Positions 54,444 through 64,000 of a stretch of 64,000 bases of DNA are shown piece by piece (within the stretch, counting starts at the first letter, position 1; each line of letters opens with the position of its first letter). Both the position numbers and the translations under genes were made by a program. The DNA comes from Acytostelium subglobosum LB1 (taxonomy: Eukaryota > Evosea > Eumycetozoa > Acytosteliales > Acytosteliaceae), in assembly GCF_000787575.1 (NCBI RefSeq), contig NW_012236523.1:1854-65853 (forward strand), in the 5' to 3' direction. Under the pieces are notes generated by a model, which did no database searches, had not been told where the DNA came from, and saw nothing but the letters and a program-made list of their open reading frames with translations.

Positions 54444-55541
54444 ATGGCAAGTCAATTAAAGTCAAGAGGAGGTGCCTTGCATGCACCAGGCGCAAGTGGA
54501 AATGATGTTACCATTGCCAACCCAGATGAGTTCCATGCTGCCGTTCAGGCACTGCACACAACTGGTAACCCAATCAACTGGATATTGGTCACCTACAACG
54601 GATCACCCAACCACATCAAGCTGGAGGCCAGTGGTCGCAATGGCATCCACGAGCTCACTCACCACCTCACCGACGATCTCATGGCCTACGCCCTGCTGCG
54701 CGTCGTGGACATTGTCGACGGCTTCCCCACCGACAGATACGTCTACATCACCTGGATCGGCGACAATGTTAAGGGAATGGACAAGGCCAGATACGGCACC
54801 AACAAGACCGTCATCACCAAGCTGTTGGGTCACTACAACGTCGAGATAATCGCCTCGTCCAAGGCCGAGATCAGCGAACAGGAGATCGTCAACAAGGTGT
54901 CTGACGCCAGTGGCAGTCGCAACAGAACTGGCGACACAGTGCCCAAGCACGTGCCCGCCCCCACCCTCACCTCGGCCGGCTCAGCCAACGCATATGGCAG
55001 TCGTTCGGCCCAGGTCAAGCTGCCCACTGTCAACACCACCTCTGTTGGCCTGTCATTCATCGATGAAGCTGGTCTGCGCCAGCTGGTGCAGGAGGTCAAG
55101 TCACCACAGTCATCAGTCAACTGGATGCTTATTGGATACGAGAACAAGGAGCAGAATCTCAGTTTGATTGGCAAGGGCAATGGAGGACTGCGTGAGTTGG
55201 TATCACATCTCAGCTCAAGCAAGGTCAGCTATGGTATTGTAAAGGTGTCGGACAAGATTGACAACAGTGTCACCACCAAAGTGGCCCAGATCAACTGGGT
55301 CGGTGTCAACGTCTCGCCAATGATCAAAGGAAAGATCACATCACACAAGGGTACCATTGATGAGTTCTTTGCCGTATGTATTCATTCATTCATTCATCAA
55401 TATACATTCGTTCTTACTAACATCAATGTATCTGATTAGCCTGTACATGTTGTATTATACGGTGAGGTTACTGATGAGTTGACTGAGGATCGTCTTCTAG
55501 CAAAGGTCCAAGCATTGAAGGGTAGCACTACCACTCTCTAA
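54444..55541 (+). CDS. Actin-binding protein with two coactosin-like ADF-H domains
   Basis: Two exons (54444-55373, 55440-55541) encode 343 residues. Two similar halves each read like an ADF-H/coactosin domain: 'DEFHAAVQALHTTGNPINWI', then 'VTYN...ELTHHLTDDLMAYALLRV', then 'YVYITWIGDNVKGMDKARYG'; and 'GLRQLVQEVKSPQSSVNWML' with 'LSLIGKGNGGLRELVSHL' and 'AQINWVGVNVSP'. A Ser/Ala/Gly linker (about 150-205) separates them. Coactosins bind F-actin and counter capping; the conserved basic residue after 'IGDNVKGM' fits filament binding in the first domain. The GC-rich synonymous codon choice suggests high expression. The intron is phase 0 with TTCA repeats. An AATAAA lies at 55586. Confidence 0.85.
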
Positions 55542-55768
55542 GTACTTCCAAGTCATTGTATCAATCACAGTCCACCATTGGAAGCAATAAAGGGAACCTA
55601 ATTCCAACATCTTACTTCCAAACTCTTGGTGGCCGGTCAAAAATATGTTCATTTATGGGACAACTCATGATGAGCTGGAACTTGCAATCTGATGAACTTT
55701 CAAGTTTCATTTGAGTCTGTTATCACTTTATCACGATAGATAGTTAGGTAGATAGTGAACAACAGATA

Positions 55769-56816
55769 ATGAGATTACAGAGTATTATATTGAATAGTGC
55801 AAGACGCACTATGCGCTCAGCCTTTGGTTCAATCAAACCAAACAGCAAGATGTCCTTTGGCAACAACATCCTCAACAATGTCAACAATATGACAATGTTT
55901 AATCAAGCAAAGAGAATGATCAATCATCTCCTTAGCAATAACAACAATAACAACAATGGCAATGGCAAACTACTACATAACTATAGAATGATGACCAACT
56001 CACAGACGACAGCAGTAACACAGCAGAGTAATCTACCATTATTACATCGAAGAACATCGATGAATGGACTCAACGTCAATGTTGGAGGTCAATATAGATA
56101 CGGTCGTTATCAACAATACAATCAATCGAGGTCCAGTCGGTTCTTCCTATCCTCCAATGCTGTCATTTGGGGTCTTGTTGCAATCAACGGAGCAATATTC
56201 TGTAAGCATCATGCTCGCCGCTCGCTCCAACTACCATCCCCCTACTACCAATGACTAACCATGCTGCATCTCATCAGTCCTGTGGCAAGACGTATCGAAC
56301 AAGAACCAAAGATTCATGTACAGGAATTTCACATTGTCTATTGAGAACTGTCGCGAACGTCCTTGGACGTTGATCACGGCAGCATTCTCACACAAGGACT
56401 TCCCGCACTTTATATTCAACATGCTTGGTCTATACACGATTGGTTCGGGATTGGTGGCAGCCATCGGACTGGGCCACTTCCTCTCAATGTACTTTGGCGC
56501 AGCGATCTTCTCCAGTTTGGTATACTGCTACATTGAGAGCCAACGCGGACAACAACGACGCTTCGTCAAGACACATGGACTTGGCGCCAGCGGAGCAGTT
56601 AACGCCGTCGTTTTGGCATACGCTGCACTGTTCCCTCACTCCACCTTCTTGCTGATGGGCATCCTCCCCATGCCAGCATGGCTGCTGGTTGGTGGCTACC
56701 TCTGCTACGACTTCTTCCAATACCAAAAGAAGGATCAATGGGCTGGAGGTGTCCACATTGCAGGCGCACTCTATGGACTCATTTACCAATTCTTTATCCG
56801 AAGCAAGGTGTTGTAG
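55769..56816 (+). CDS. Rhomboid-family intramembrane serine protease, probably mitochondrial
   Basis: Two exons (55769-56201, 56278-56816) encode 323 residues. The N-terminus ('MRLQSIILNSARRTMRSAFG', then Asn-rich) is acid-free and basic, like a mitochondrial presequence. A first membrane helix lies at the exon junction ('SNAVIWGLVAINGAIFFLW'). The rhomboid core follows: 'AFSHKDFPHFIFNMLGLYTIG', catalytic Ser in 'GLGASGAVNAV', and catalytic His in 'GGVHIAGALYGL'. The arrangement resembles the PARL/Pcp1 branch, which cleaves inner-membrane proteins such as PINK1 or OPA1/Mgm1. The intron joins at phase 1 (GTAAGC...TCAG). The assignment to PARL rather than another rhomboid is inferred from the leader. 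Confidence 0.88.
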
Positions 56817-56951
56817 ACTCGTCCACCTTGATCGATCAACAACAACAAACCAATGATTGATTACTCTACTGCTACTACCTGGTGCACCTCTTTATTTCAA
56901 GGAGTGAACCATTCGTTGCCAGAAGTACTGTGCTAGCCACACACACATACT

Positions 56952-59075
56952 CTATAGGCTTTGTACATTGAATGACTTGTCGCTCTCAATAAATTGATAG
57001 TAGGCCTGTTGCTCTGGCTGCTTTGGTTGCTGAATGATCGACACTGGCACTGGTTGCAACGCTGACAATGAGCATGCTGCATGTTGTTGTGGGAGTTGGA
57101 TACCCTTCTCCATCTCGTACTGCTTTCGAATGTTGTCCAACTCCTGGTTGAATGATTGGGAAGTTAGTGTTGTGTCCTGCCCTTGTCATGTGATGTAATG
57201 TCCAACTTACATCGATTGATAATGAAGTTGACAACTTGCTAAAGTACTTGTCAAAGCATGTTGACTCATTCATGATGCTGTCCAGTGTGACTTGTGATGC
57301 GAAGCTGTCCATCAATGATTGGACACGCTGTTGGAACTCGATAATCTTTGATTTGCGATGCTGATGGTGTGCCTTGTCGTCGCCCACTGGTGCAGGCGAT
57401 GGCGAGAACAAGTCCTCCAGCCACTCAATCCTCTCATTGTATCTCTCTGTCGCCTTTGACTTTGACATGACCAAGATATCCTGATCGTCTTCGAATATAT
57501 TATGATCGCTGTTGATCTGCTCCTTGANGGAATGTGATGAACTCCTCTGGATGCTCCTGCTGAAGATGCTTCCACAGGCTGGCACCATTGACACTGAGTA
57601 CCTTCTGGCACTTGTAGCATGTGAAGAAGGCGAACTTGTCGTCGCGCTGCAGGATCAGTCGCTGATTGGAGATCTGCTGCATGTACATCGCCTGCATGTT
57701 GATGAAGGCCAGCTGGAATTGTGACTGAGCCTTGTGCGTGCTCTGGTACTCTGACGTTTGTTTCTGCTCAACTGGAGCCATCGCAGCATGATGCATCATC
57801 ACCGCACCGTCGGCGGGCTGTGGCGGCATCAGAGGGACGGCGGGTGTGGCCACCGAGTGAGTTGGCGATGTCGTCGAGGGTGTTGCCAGGTTGAGTGCCG
57901 ATGGACGCGTTGGGGTTGTGATTGGTGCATGCATCGGTGTGGACTTGATCACTGGAGACACGCCAAGTGTCAGTGGCTCAATCGTTGGTGTGGCCGTGGG
58001 TACCATCGCGGTAACGGACGGTGTTGCCACAGGTGTGGCGGCCGGGGTGTTGGTTGTGCTGCCGACAATGTTAAAGTTGGGGAACTGCTGCTGGGCCTGA
58101 TTGATCAAGGCCTGAATCGTCTCTGCGTGGGGATGCTCCTTGGCTCGCGGTCTCCTGCTCTCGTCCTTGATGTGCACGAGACAGATGATCTTTGTTTCCA
58201 TCATCTGCTTGATGCAACATCCTCTACATCGCTTATGAACACACTCTCTATTGGCCTTCTTTGAGCACTCTGTGCAGAAGTCCTGCTCCTCCTCCTTGCC
58301 ATCCTTGTCCTTGTTCTCCTTGTCCTTGTCCTTCTCCTTGTTCTTCTCCTTGTCCTTCTTCTCCTTTGTGCGCGGAGAGTGGGGTGGTGACGAGGGCGTG
58401 CTCTTTGGCGGCAGATGTGGAGACTGCGGGATGGGCGTGGTTGTCGTGGTCGATGGTGCCGAGACGGTGCCGGTGGGCGGGAAGGTTGGTGGCGGTGTAG
58501 AGTATATGCTCGGCTTGATCATATAGGGCGAGACGAATGGCATGCCCATGTAACCGATTGGCGATGGGTTCAGACTGATGTTGTTGGGTGACATTGTGTT
58601 TGGTATTGGTGGAGGTGTTTGACTGGTGGGCATGTTGTTGTTGTTGTTCGTACTCTGATTGTTCATATTCATTGGCATCAAGGCAGGTGATAGCTGTGTC
58701 ATATTCATTCCGCTCAAGCTTATCAAATCCTGTTGCTTTGGTTGAGGTTGTAGTTGACTCATTGGTAGAGGTAGATTATTTGCTAGTGAATGAATAAGTG
58801 TACGCATCTGTTTCTTCATCTCTGGCTTTGATACACCTGGTGTAATATCTAATAATATAACATCGGTCGGTTGATTGATTGAGCGAGTGAGTACATTGAA
58901 AGATCGTTCGATGTTACAACTAATACATACTATGAGCACGTAGATATAGAGATAGATCATCTTTTGAAAGGTCTTTCAATGTATCTGGATTGAGTGATTC
59001 TATTGGTGCCATGTTTGCCAACATGTTGCCATCAACAGGTCTTGTTGATCTTCTCGGTGTATATGGATGAAACAT
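56952..59075 (-). CDS. Zinc-finger protein with SHI/LRP1-like Cys/His cluster
   Basis: Three inferred exons (59075-58931, 58848-57211, 57143-56952), about 657 residues. N-terminus: 'MFHPYTPRRSTRPVDGNML' and a short helical block, then Pro/Ser/Thr-rich linkers and a Lys/Asp/Glu run. Next comes a compact Cys/His cluster, C-x2-C-x7-C-x-H-x2-C-x2-CC-x10-C-x2-H ('CTECSKKANRECVHKRC' onward), at about 58165-58285. A long Thr/Pro/Ala linker precedes a C2H2-like finger ('CYKCQKVLSVNGASLWKHLQ'), followed by a coiled C-terminus. The frame shifts by one at the ambiguous base 57528, which I treat as an assembly flaw because coding continues on both sides. It is probably nuclear; the function is unknown. 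Confidence 0.7.
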
Positions 59076-59354
59076 CTTTGTGTTATATTGTCGTCGTCGT
59101 CGTCTTCTCTAACCTATTAATGAACAAATTGATGATAATGAGTTGTATATGTATGTATATGTATGTATTGTAAAAGTAGGTAGTAAGTAAGTCGAATGAA
59201 TGAGGAGTTGAGTGAATGAATGAACTAGCCGTTGCAAAAATTTGAATTTTTCAACTTAAGTTATGGGACAAATTCGAATTTGACAAGTAAACTTATCATT
59301 GTGATCAAACACAACTCAATGAAGTTTGATAGATAGATAGATGTAGATATAAAT

Positions 59355-59918
59355 ATGACTGCTGAAGACATACCAACATCAACAACATCAACAACAATAA
59401 CAACAATAGATAACAATCCATCATCAGGTAGACTTGCAGTTACCAAAGATGTATTGTATAATTGGATGTATAAACCTACCAAGGATATGACAAATAGAAC
59501 AGTATCAGGTACTGTTGAATTGGTCTATAAAGGTACAAATGGTGTACGTTCATCTTATAATTCATTATCTAAATATATATGGTCTGCTCCCAGCATGGGT
59601 CAACTCTCCAACAATAACAACAAGATGAACAACAACCGTGAAGATATGATTGCAAAGACAAATACATCAAATATGATATACTCTGTGCTCACTAGTATTA
59701 TCAATCATAGGATACCATCAATAAGTATACCTAAAGTACATCTATTGGTCAACTTTGGAGAGATTGAGGATTACATTCCACCTCCTTCATCTTCAAACAC
59801 AATGACACATATGTTCAACTTTGGAAAGATCAAGTATGCCACTCATAATGTTAACAACTGTACTTGTAATACAAATATTACTCCTACTCCTACAACTCCT
59901 ACACCTACTACTCTTTAA
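59355..59918 (+). CDS. Hypothetical Thr/Asn-rich protein
   Basis: Intronless ORF of 187 residues. A Thr/Ser/Ile leader is followed by a non-repetitive core ('VTKDVLYNWMYKPTKDMTN', 'VELVYKGTNGVRSSYNSLSK') that reads like a folded domain, an Asn-rich loop, a second ordered part ('IPSISIPKVHLLVNFGEIED') and a Pro/Thr tail. I do not recognise the family. Its codon use matches neighbouring genes, so it is probably real. It is divergent from the zinc-finger gene, with 279 bases between the starts. Confidence 0.55.
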   Translation: MTAEDIPTSTTSTTITTIDNNPSSGRLAVTKDVLYNWMYKPTKDMTNRTVSGTVELVYKGTNGVRSSYNSLSKYIWSAPSMGQLSNNNNKMNNNREDMIAKTNTSNMIYSVLTSIINHRIPSISIPKVHLLVNFGEIEDYIPPPSSSNTMTHMFNFGKIKYATHNVNNCTCNTNITPTPTTPTPTTL

Positions 59919-60040
59919 CCGACAATAAGTTGGTTCATGTACATTCAATCGGAAATTAAAACAAGATGTGGTCGTGACGCGAGGATGACAAGACGAAAGT
60001 TCTTCGTTTGAACGTGTCATTTTCAACATTTACCACAAAC

Positions 60041-60043
60041 ATG

Positions 60044-60075
<32 letters not shown>

Positions 60076-61657
60076 TGATGTATCAATATGCAATGCACAT
60101 AATAAGAAAGAGAGAATAATGTGTTGGCCATGTAAACAGTTGATTTGTTCTGTTTGTGTATCTGATCATTGTGGCCATAAGATGAATCATATACATAGTA
60201 TAAAGGATATACTTTTAAAAAGGATTATAAATCATTATGGTTTACACCAAGATTGGAGCATCTCTGGAAGACTCTGAATCGATGTGTTGATTCATATCAA
60301 TCTTTGGAGAAGTCACATAAAGATATAAGCGATCACTTTGAACAACTATATAAACTGTTCATTGCGCAGGAGCACAAGGTCAAGACACCGATCAACACAC
60401 TGATGGCGCACATCAGATCGACCATCAACAACATACTCAATGAGATCAATGATGTCAACTCAATGCTAAACATGTCACACCTTCTCCCAAAAGACCTCAA
60501 CAATGACAACAACACCATCGATAATGCTACGTTGACGACAATCAAATCATGTGACTCTGTTGAACAGTTTGTCAACAAGTACAACAATTCACAATCAGAT
60601 GATAATGGACAATTGGGTGACAATGAGTTGTTGATAATGATCAAGAATCATCAACATATGCTGCTCACAACATATGACCAGGTGTACATGGACAAGATGG
60701 AGGCGTACCGAGTCGAGACCGACTCAAAAAAGTTGAATTATATCCAGAACCAGATAGAGACCTGCTTCAGCATATTCAACATTGCTGGTACTCCAATGTT
60801 GGCACCTAAGCCAAGGGCTCCAATGAATACAAAAGATGGTATCGTCGTGTCGGTGGCAGACACTGGGATAGCACTACTCTCACTGGGCGATATAGAATGG
60901 CGTACGTTCAAAGACGCCAAGAGCTCATTCATTGGGACGTACAACTCTGTGGTCTACGCTCGTGGTGCTTTATATGCGTTTGGTGGCAGGGACTCTCATC
61001 ATTCTACGCAAAGCTCACGTTTCAAGGAGGACACTGGAGCACATATCTACCGATCACCAATGTCAGCGGTGGCAATAATGCTACGATGGCAATAACACCA
61101 TATACCTCGTCGGAGGACTTAATGACAGACAGGTACTGGACCGTGTGGATTGCTTCGACATCCACACGAAGGAGTTTACACAACTTGGACAACTCACTGG
61201 TCCATCCTCCAATTGTCTTAGGAACTTTGTTGTGTTCCACGAGTTTCGTCTATACATAGTTGCCCAGTCAAGGTTGGATTTCTCCGTCATATCATTCAAC
61301 ACCCTGACCCAGGAGACGACATCGCACGTCATAGGGCTCCCGGGAGCAGTGTCCTCTTGTTGCTTCGATGGCCAGGACGTCATCTACGTCATTACCAAGG
61401 ATACTTCCTATCGATACTCTGTTAGTGGCAGATGGAACTATATTGAAAACATGCTATTACGATGTCCTGTAAATGGAGCTTGTGCTACAGTGTATGATCC
61501 ATTGAAAGACAGACTAATATGTATGGCTGGAAACAATGAGAGTTGCTACTACTCAATCAAAGACAAAAAGTGGAGTTCACTCGGAGACACTGACACAGTC
61601 AATCGTCGTGCTCGAGGTGCATGTTTAATCGTTGACCTAGATGCTGACATCAAATAA
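60041..61657 (+). pseudogene. Decayed B-box zinc finger/Kelch-repeat gene
   Basis: From the ATG at 60041 the frame gives an Asn run and a clear B-box ('CNAHNKKERIMCWPCKQLIC', 'CVSDHCGHKMNHIH'). A coiled region in the next frame ('LWKTLNRCVDSYQSLEKSHK') starts near 60253. Kelch-like segments then continue: 'GALYAFGG' in that frame, 'GGHWSTYLPITNV' in another (about 61025-61085), and from about 61090 'NNTIYLVGGLNDRQVLDRVD' and onward to the TAA at 61657. The order is that of the large dictyostelid B-box/Kelch family, but at least three frame changes (near 60250, 61020 and 61085) interrupt it and none fits an intron. Either a young pseudogene or a locally misassembled gene. Confidence 0.65.
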
Positions 61658-61699
61658 TAAATTATTATTATTATTCCATCAACCAATTAAATCAATCAA

Positions 61700-64000
61700 T
61701 CAATCTGAATGACTTTGAATATACTTGATTGAGAATGAAGATCGCTTGAACCTTTCGAAACTGTCGGTCTCCATGAGCATGAAGATGTGGAGTTGCGACT
61801 CATTGAACACTCTTGACCATGATGTGGGACTGTCCAAGACTGTGGCCTCGGTCGGCTGCATCAAATCCTCAACCTTCTTCACAACGGAGCGTGGAAGGTT
61901 GACCTGGTTGGGTGCACGCTCACACACGAATTGCTTGTAGATATTGTTACACTCTCTCTTCTTGCTGTCAATGTCATGTGCTGGCATCGCCTTGTAACGC
62001 TCCACCCTCATCCAAAAGTCCAGATTCTCGACCGAGAACTCAGTCTTGAGGAATGATCGGAAGCACTCTATTCCCTGCTCGTCGCGCAGCAGGTCAATCA
62101 GTGGGGGTAGCTTCGAGCTGCTGTCGATGGCCTTCAAGTACTGCCTCAGGTCATCTCAGACGCTGCTACCGTTCCTCTTCTGTCTCTGGCTCTTGGTCGC
62201 TCGCTAGTGGCCTCTGAAACACTTTCATTGGCTTGCTTACTTGGTGATTGTGGGGGCGAGGATGTGGTGGACGACGCGCCAGACTCGGGTGGTGAGATGG
62301 TGAACGTCCTGGTCATTGGACGCGACAGGTTCAGAACGGTTGCCATCTTCTGTAGCACGGCACCTGGACGTGTATTCTTTGACGACCTTCCAATCGTCAC
62401 ATTGTTGTACGACTGTGACATTGGCTTGGTAGTGGAGCTGGAGTTGGATCGGGGTGAGCTACTTGGTGTCAAAGGATGCGTGTTTGGATTGGATGTTGAT
62501 GAGCTCAACTCAAACTCCTCGGGCGACTGCTCCATGCCGTCCAACTTGAGCGGAAGCATTCCAGAGGCCAGCGAGCAGGTAGTGGACATGGTGGTCTGGT
62601 CATCCGACGAGGAGGATGTCTGATCATCGGAATCAAGGGACGCGCGACCGGCCTCCTTGCCAGCGGCACTCCTCGTCAATGTGTTGTTCCTCTCTCTCTT
62701 GCTACTGCTGCCACTGCTGACCAATCCCTTCCTATCCTTGAAGTTCTCATTCGAAGCAGAGGTTGGAATTGAGTCGTAGCCATCTGACGATAATGTGGAC
62801 TCTGTTCTCTTTGGTGATGACTTGGCCTTGACTCGCTTGGGCGTGTAGTCAGTGTTGGATATTGATGTTGGAGATGTTGACAACGTTGGTGATTGTGGTT
62901 CGGCAGTGACGGTGGGACGAAGGTGTCTCGAGGGGAAGCTGAATGGTACGTAGTCTGATGACTTCTTCGCTGTTGATTGCGATGATGACAATGACGATGA
63001 TGATGGCTCCCTGATAACTGACTTTCGTTTTTCCTTCTTCTGAAGTTGTTGTTGTTGTTGTTCTTGTTCGCTCACTGATGACGCTGCACTTGCTCCACCA
63101 GTCATACCAATGCTGCTGCTGCTGTTGCTTTGTTGTTTTGATCCACTGCCACTTCCTGACTTGGACAGTTTGGCCTCGAGTAAGTAATCGATTATCGACT
63201 CGATACCCAACTCGACAACTTCCAGAGGTGGTGACAAGATTGCATTGCCAGTGACATCCAGAACAAAGAGAGTGAGCTCTGACAATTCCGAGGGCAGTAC
63301 AACAATGTGATTATATGATACATTGAGCTCCTTTAGCTCCACCAATTGATTGATTCTGCTTGGTATTGATTCGATACGATTATGTGATAGGTCCAATGTC
63401 TCAATCGTTGGCATCTCCAACACAACCTTTGGTATCTTTTTGAATTTGTTCCTTCCAAGTCGCAACACCTGTAGACATGGCAACCTCTTTAGTGTCTTTG
63501 GCAACTTCTTTAGTCTAGTATGTTTGATTGATTGAATGAATGAGTTAGTGATCGATTGATTGAATGGGAGTATGCCGCCAGGCCAGAACAACATACTTGT
63601 TATCTTCAAGATTGAGTGAGTATAGACTTGTGAAGTTCTGATAGAATGTGTCGGGGACAGTGGTGATCTTGTTCAGACTGATGATAAAGGACTCAATGCT
63701 CTCCTTGTCGACTGGGAGACGTGTTGGTATCCTTGTGAAGTTTCGATTGGCAAGGTCGATTTGGAAACCGCCTCGCTCACCTGTTGTCAGTGTTCCCATT
63801 TGTGTTGAGTCTTCGTTGCCTCCACCAGTTGATATATTTGATAAATCAGATAATGATGAAGATGTAGAGAATGGTGTTCCACTCGATGTCCAAGCTGAAT
63901 CGTTTGTCGTTTCCTGTAATTGTTGTTGGAGTATTGAACTATTCTGTCTTTGTTGTTGTTGATGCCGCGTCGTAGTCGTAGTTGATATTGAATTGTTATT
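61700..64000 (-). CDS. LRR-RGS signalling protein (5' end beyond the window)
   Basis: Three exons visible: from beyond 64000 to 63597, 63514-62241 and 62154-61700; about 710 residues so far. The N-terminal part is Gln/Ser/Thr-rich. Leucine-rich repeats follow ('SLYSLNLEDNKLKKLPKTL', 'LQVLRLGRNKFKKIPK', 'IETLDLSHNRIESIPS', 'LKELNVSYNHIVVLPS'), then a Ser-rich linker of over 300 residues, and finally an RGS domain ('LPPLIDLLRDEQGIECFRSF', 'FSVENLDFWMRVERYK', ending near 'FERFKRSSFSIKYIQ'). RGS domains speed GTP hydrolysis by G-alpha subunits, and dictyostelids use many G proteins in chemotaxis. The last intron (62155-62240, GTAAGC...CTGAG) restores phase. If it is retained, the frame ends at 62146 before the RGS domain. 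Confidence 0.85.

Overview
This 64-kb window is nuclear DNA from a dictyostelid social amoeba (Amoebozoa). The evidence is threefold: short introns of about 60-130 nt that mostly begin GTATGT or GTAAGT; protein families typical of these amoebae (FNIP repeats, large ankyrin-like proteins, B-box/Kelch proteins, Asn/Gln/Thr runs); and intergenic and intronic DNA built of TTGA, TTCA and TCAA tetramers. Base composition is visibly richer in GC than that of Dictyostelium discoideum, so a different dictyostelid lineage is likely; the species is not determined. Genes are closely packed on both strands. A few ambiguous bases (near 616, 772, 1802 and 57528) mark it as a draft assembly.

Layout. 1-3.3 kb: debris of probable mobile origin, with a partial C-terminus, a Ulp1-like protease ORF, hairpin-rich repeats and the tail of a membrane-anchored glycoprotein gene. 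3.3-14.6 kb: an ankyrin-like family gene, then housekeeping genes (PQ-loop transporter slc66a2, bola2, the divergent 60S-assembly pair znf622/nsa2, a secreted alpha-amylase, a lysophospholipid acyltransferase). 15-24.4 kb: mitochondrial ATP synthase beta, a REV7-like HORMA protein, an FMN reductase, a 28-residue ankyrin-repeat protein, UCHL3 and a tiny endosulfine (ENSA/Igo) homologue in three exons. 24.9-38.1 kb: a PPR-like mitochondrial protein, spliceosome disassembly factor TFIP11, NIT1 with a likely mitochondrial long form, site-1 protease (MBTPS1) and a compact PARP.

38.3-48.3 kb is an accessory island: an FNIP protein, then a two-module ankyrin-like gene flanked by two paralogous C2H2 zinc-finger loci, both with broken reading frames. 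48.4-64 kb: a full-length ABCA transporter, a double ADF-H (coactosin-like) protein, a rhomboid protease, a protein carrying a plant SHI/LRP1-like zinc finger, an unknown Thr/Asn-rich protein, a decayed B-box/Kelch gene and the 3' part of an LRR-RGS gene that runs off the window.

Themes: ribosome biogenesis (znf622, nsa2), organelle function (ATP synthase, PPR-like, NIT1, rhomboid), signalling (ENSA, RGS, PARP) and lineage-specific repeat families. No rRNA, tRNA, CRISPR array or intact transposon was recognised. Splice sites were inferred by eye from GT/AG signals, phase and family alignment from memory, not computed.
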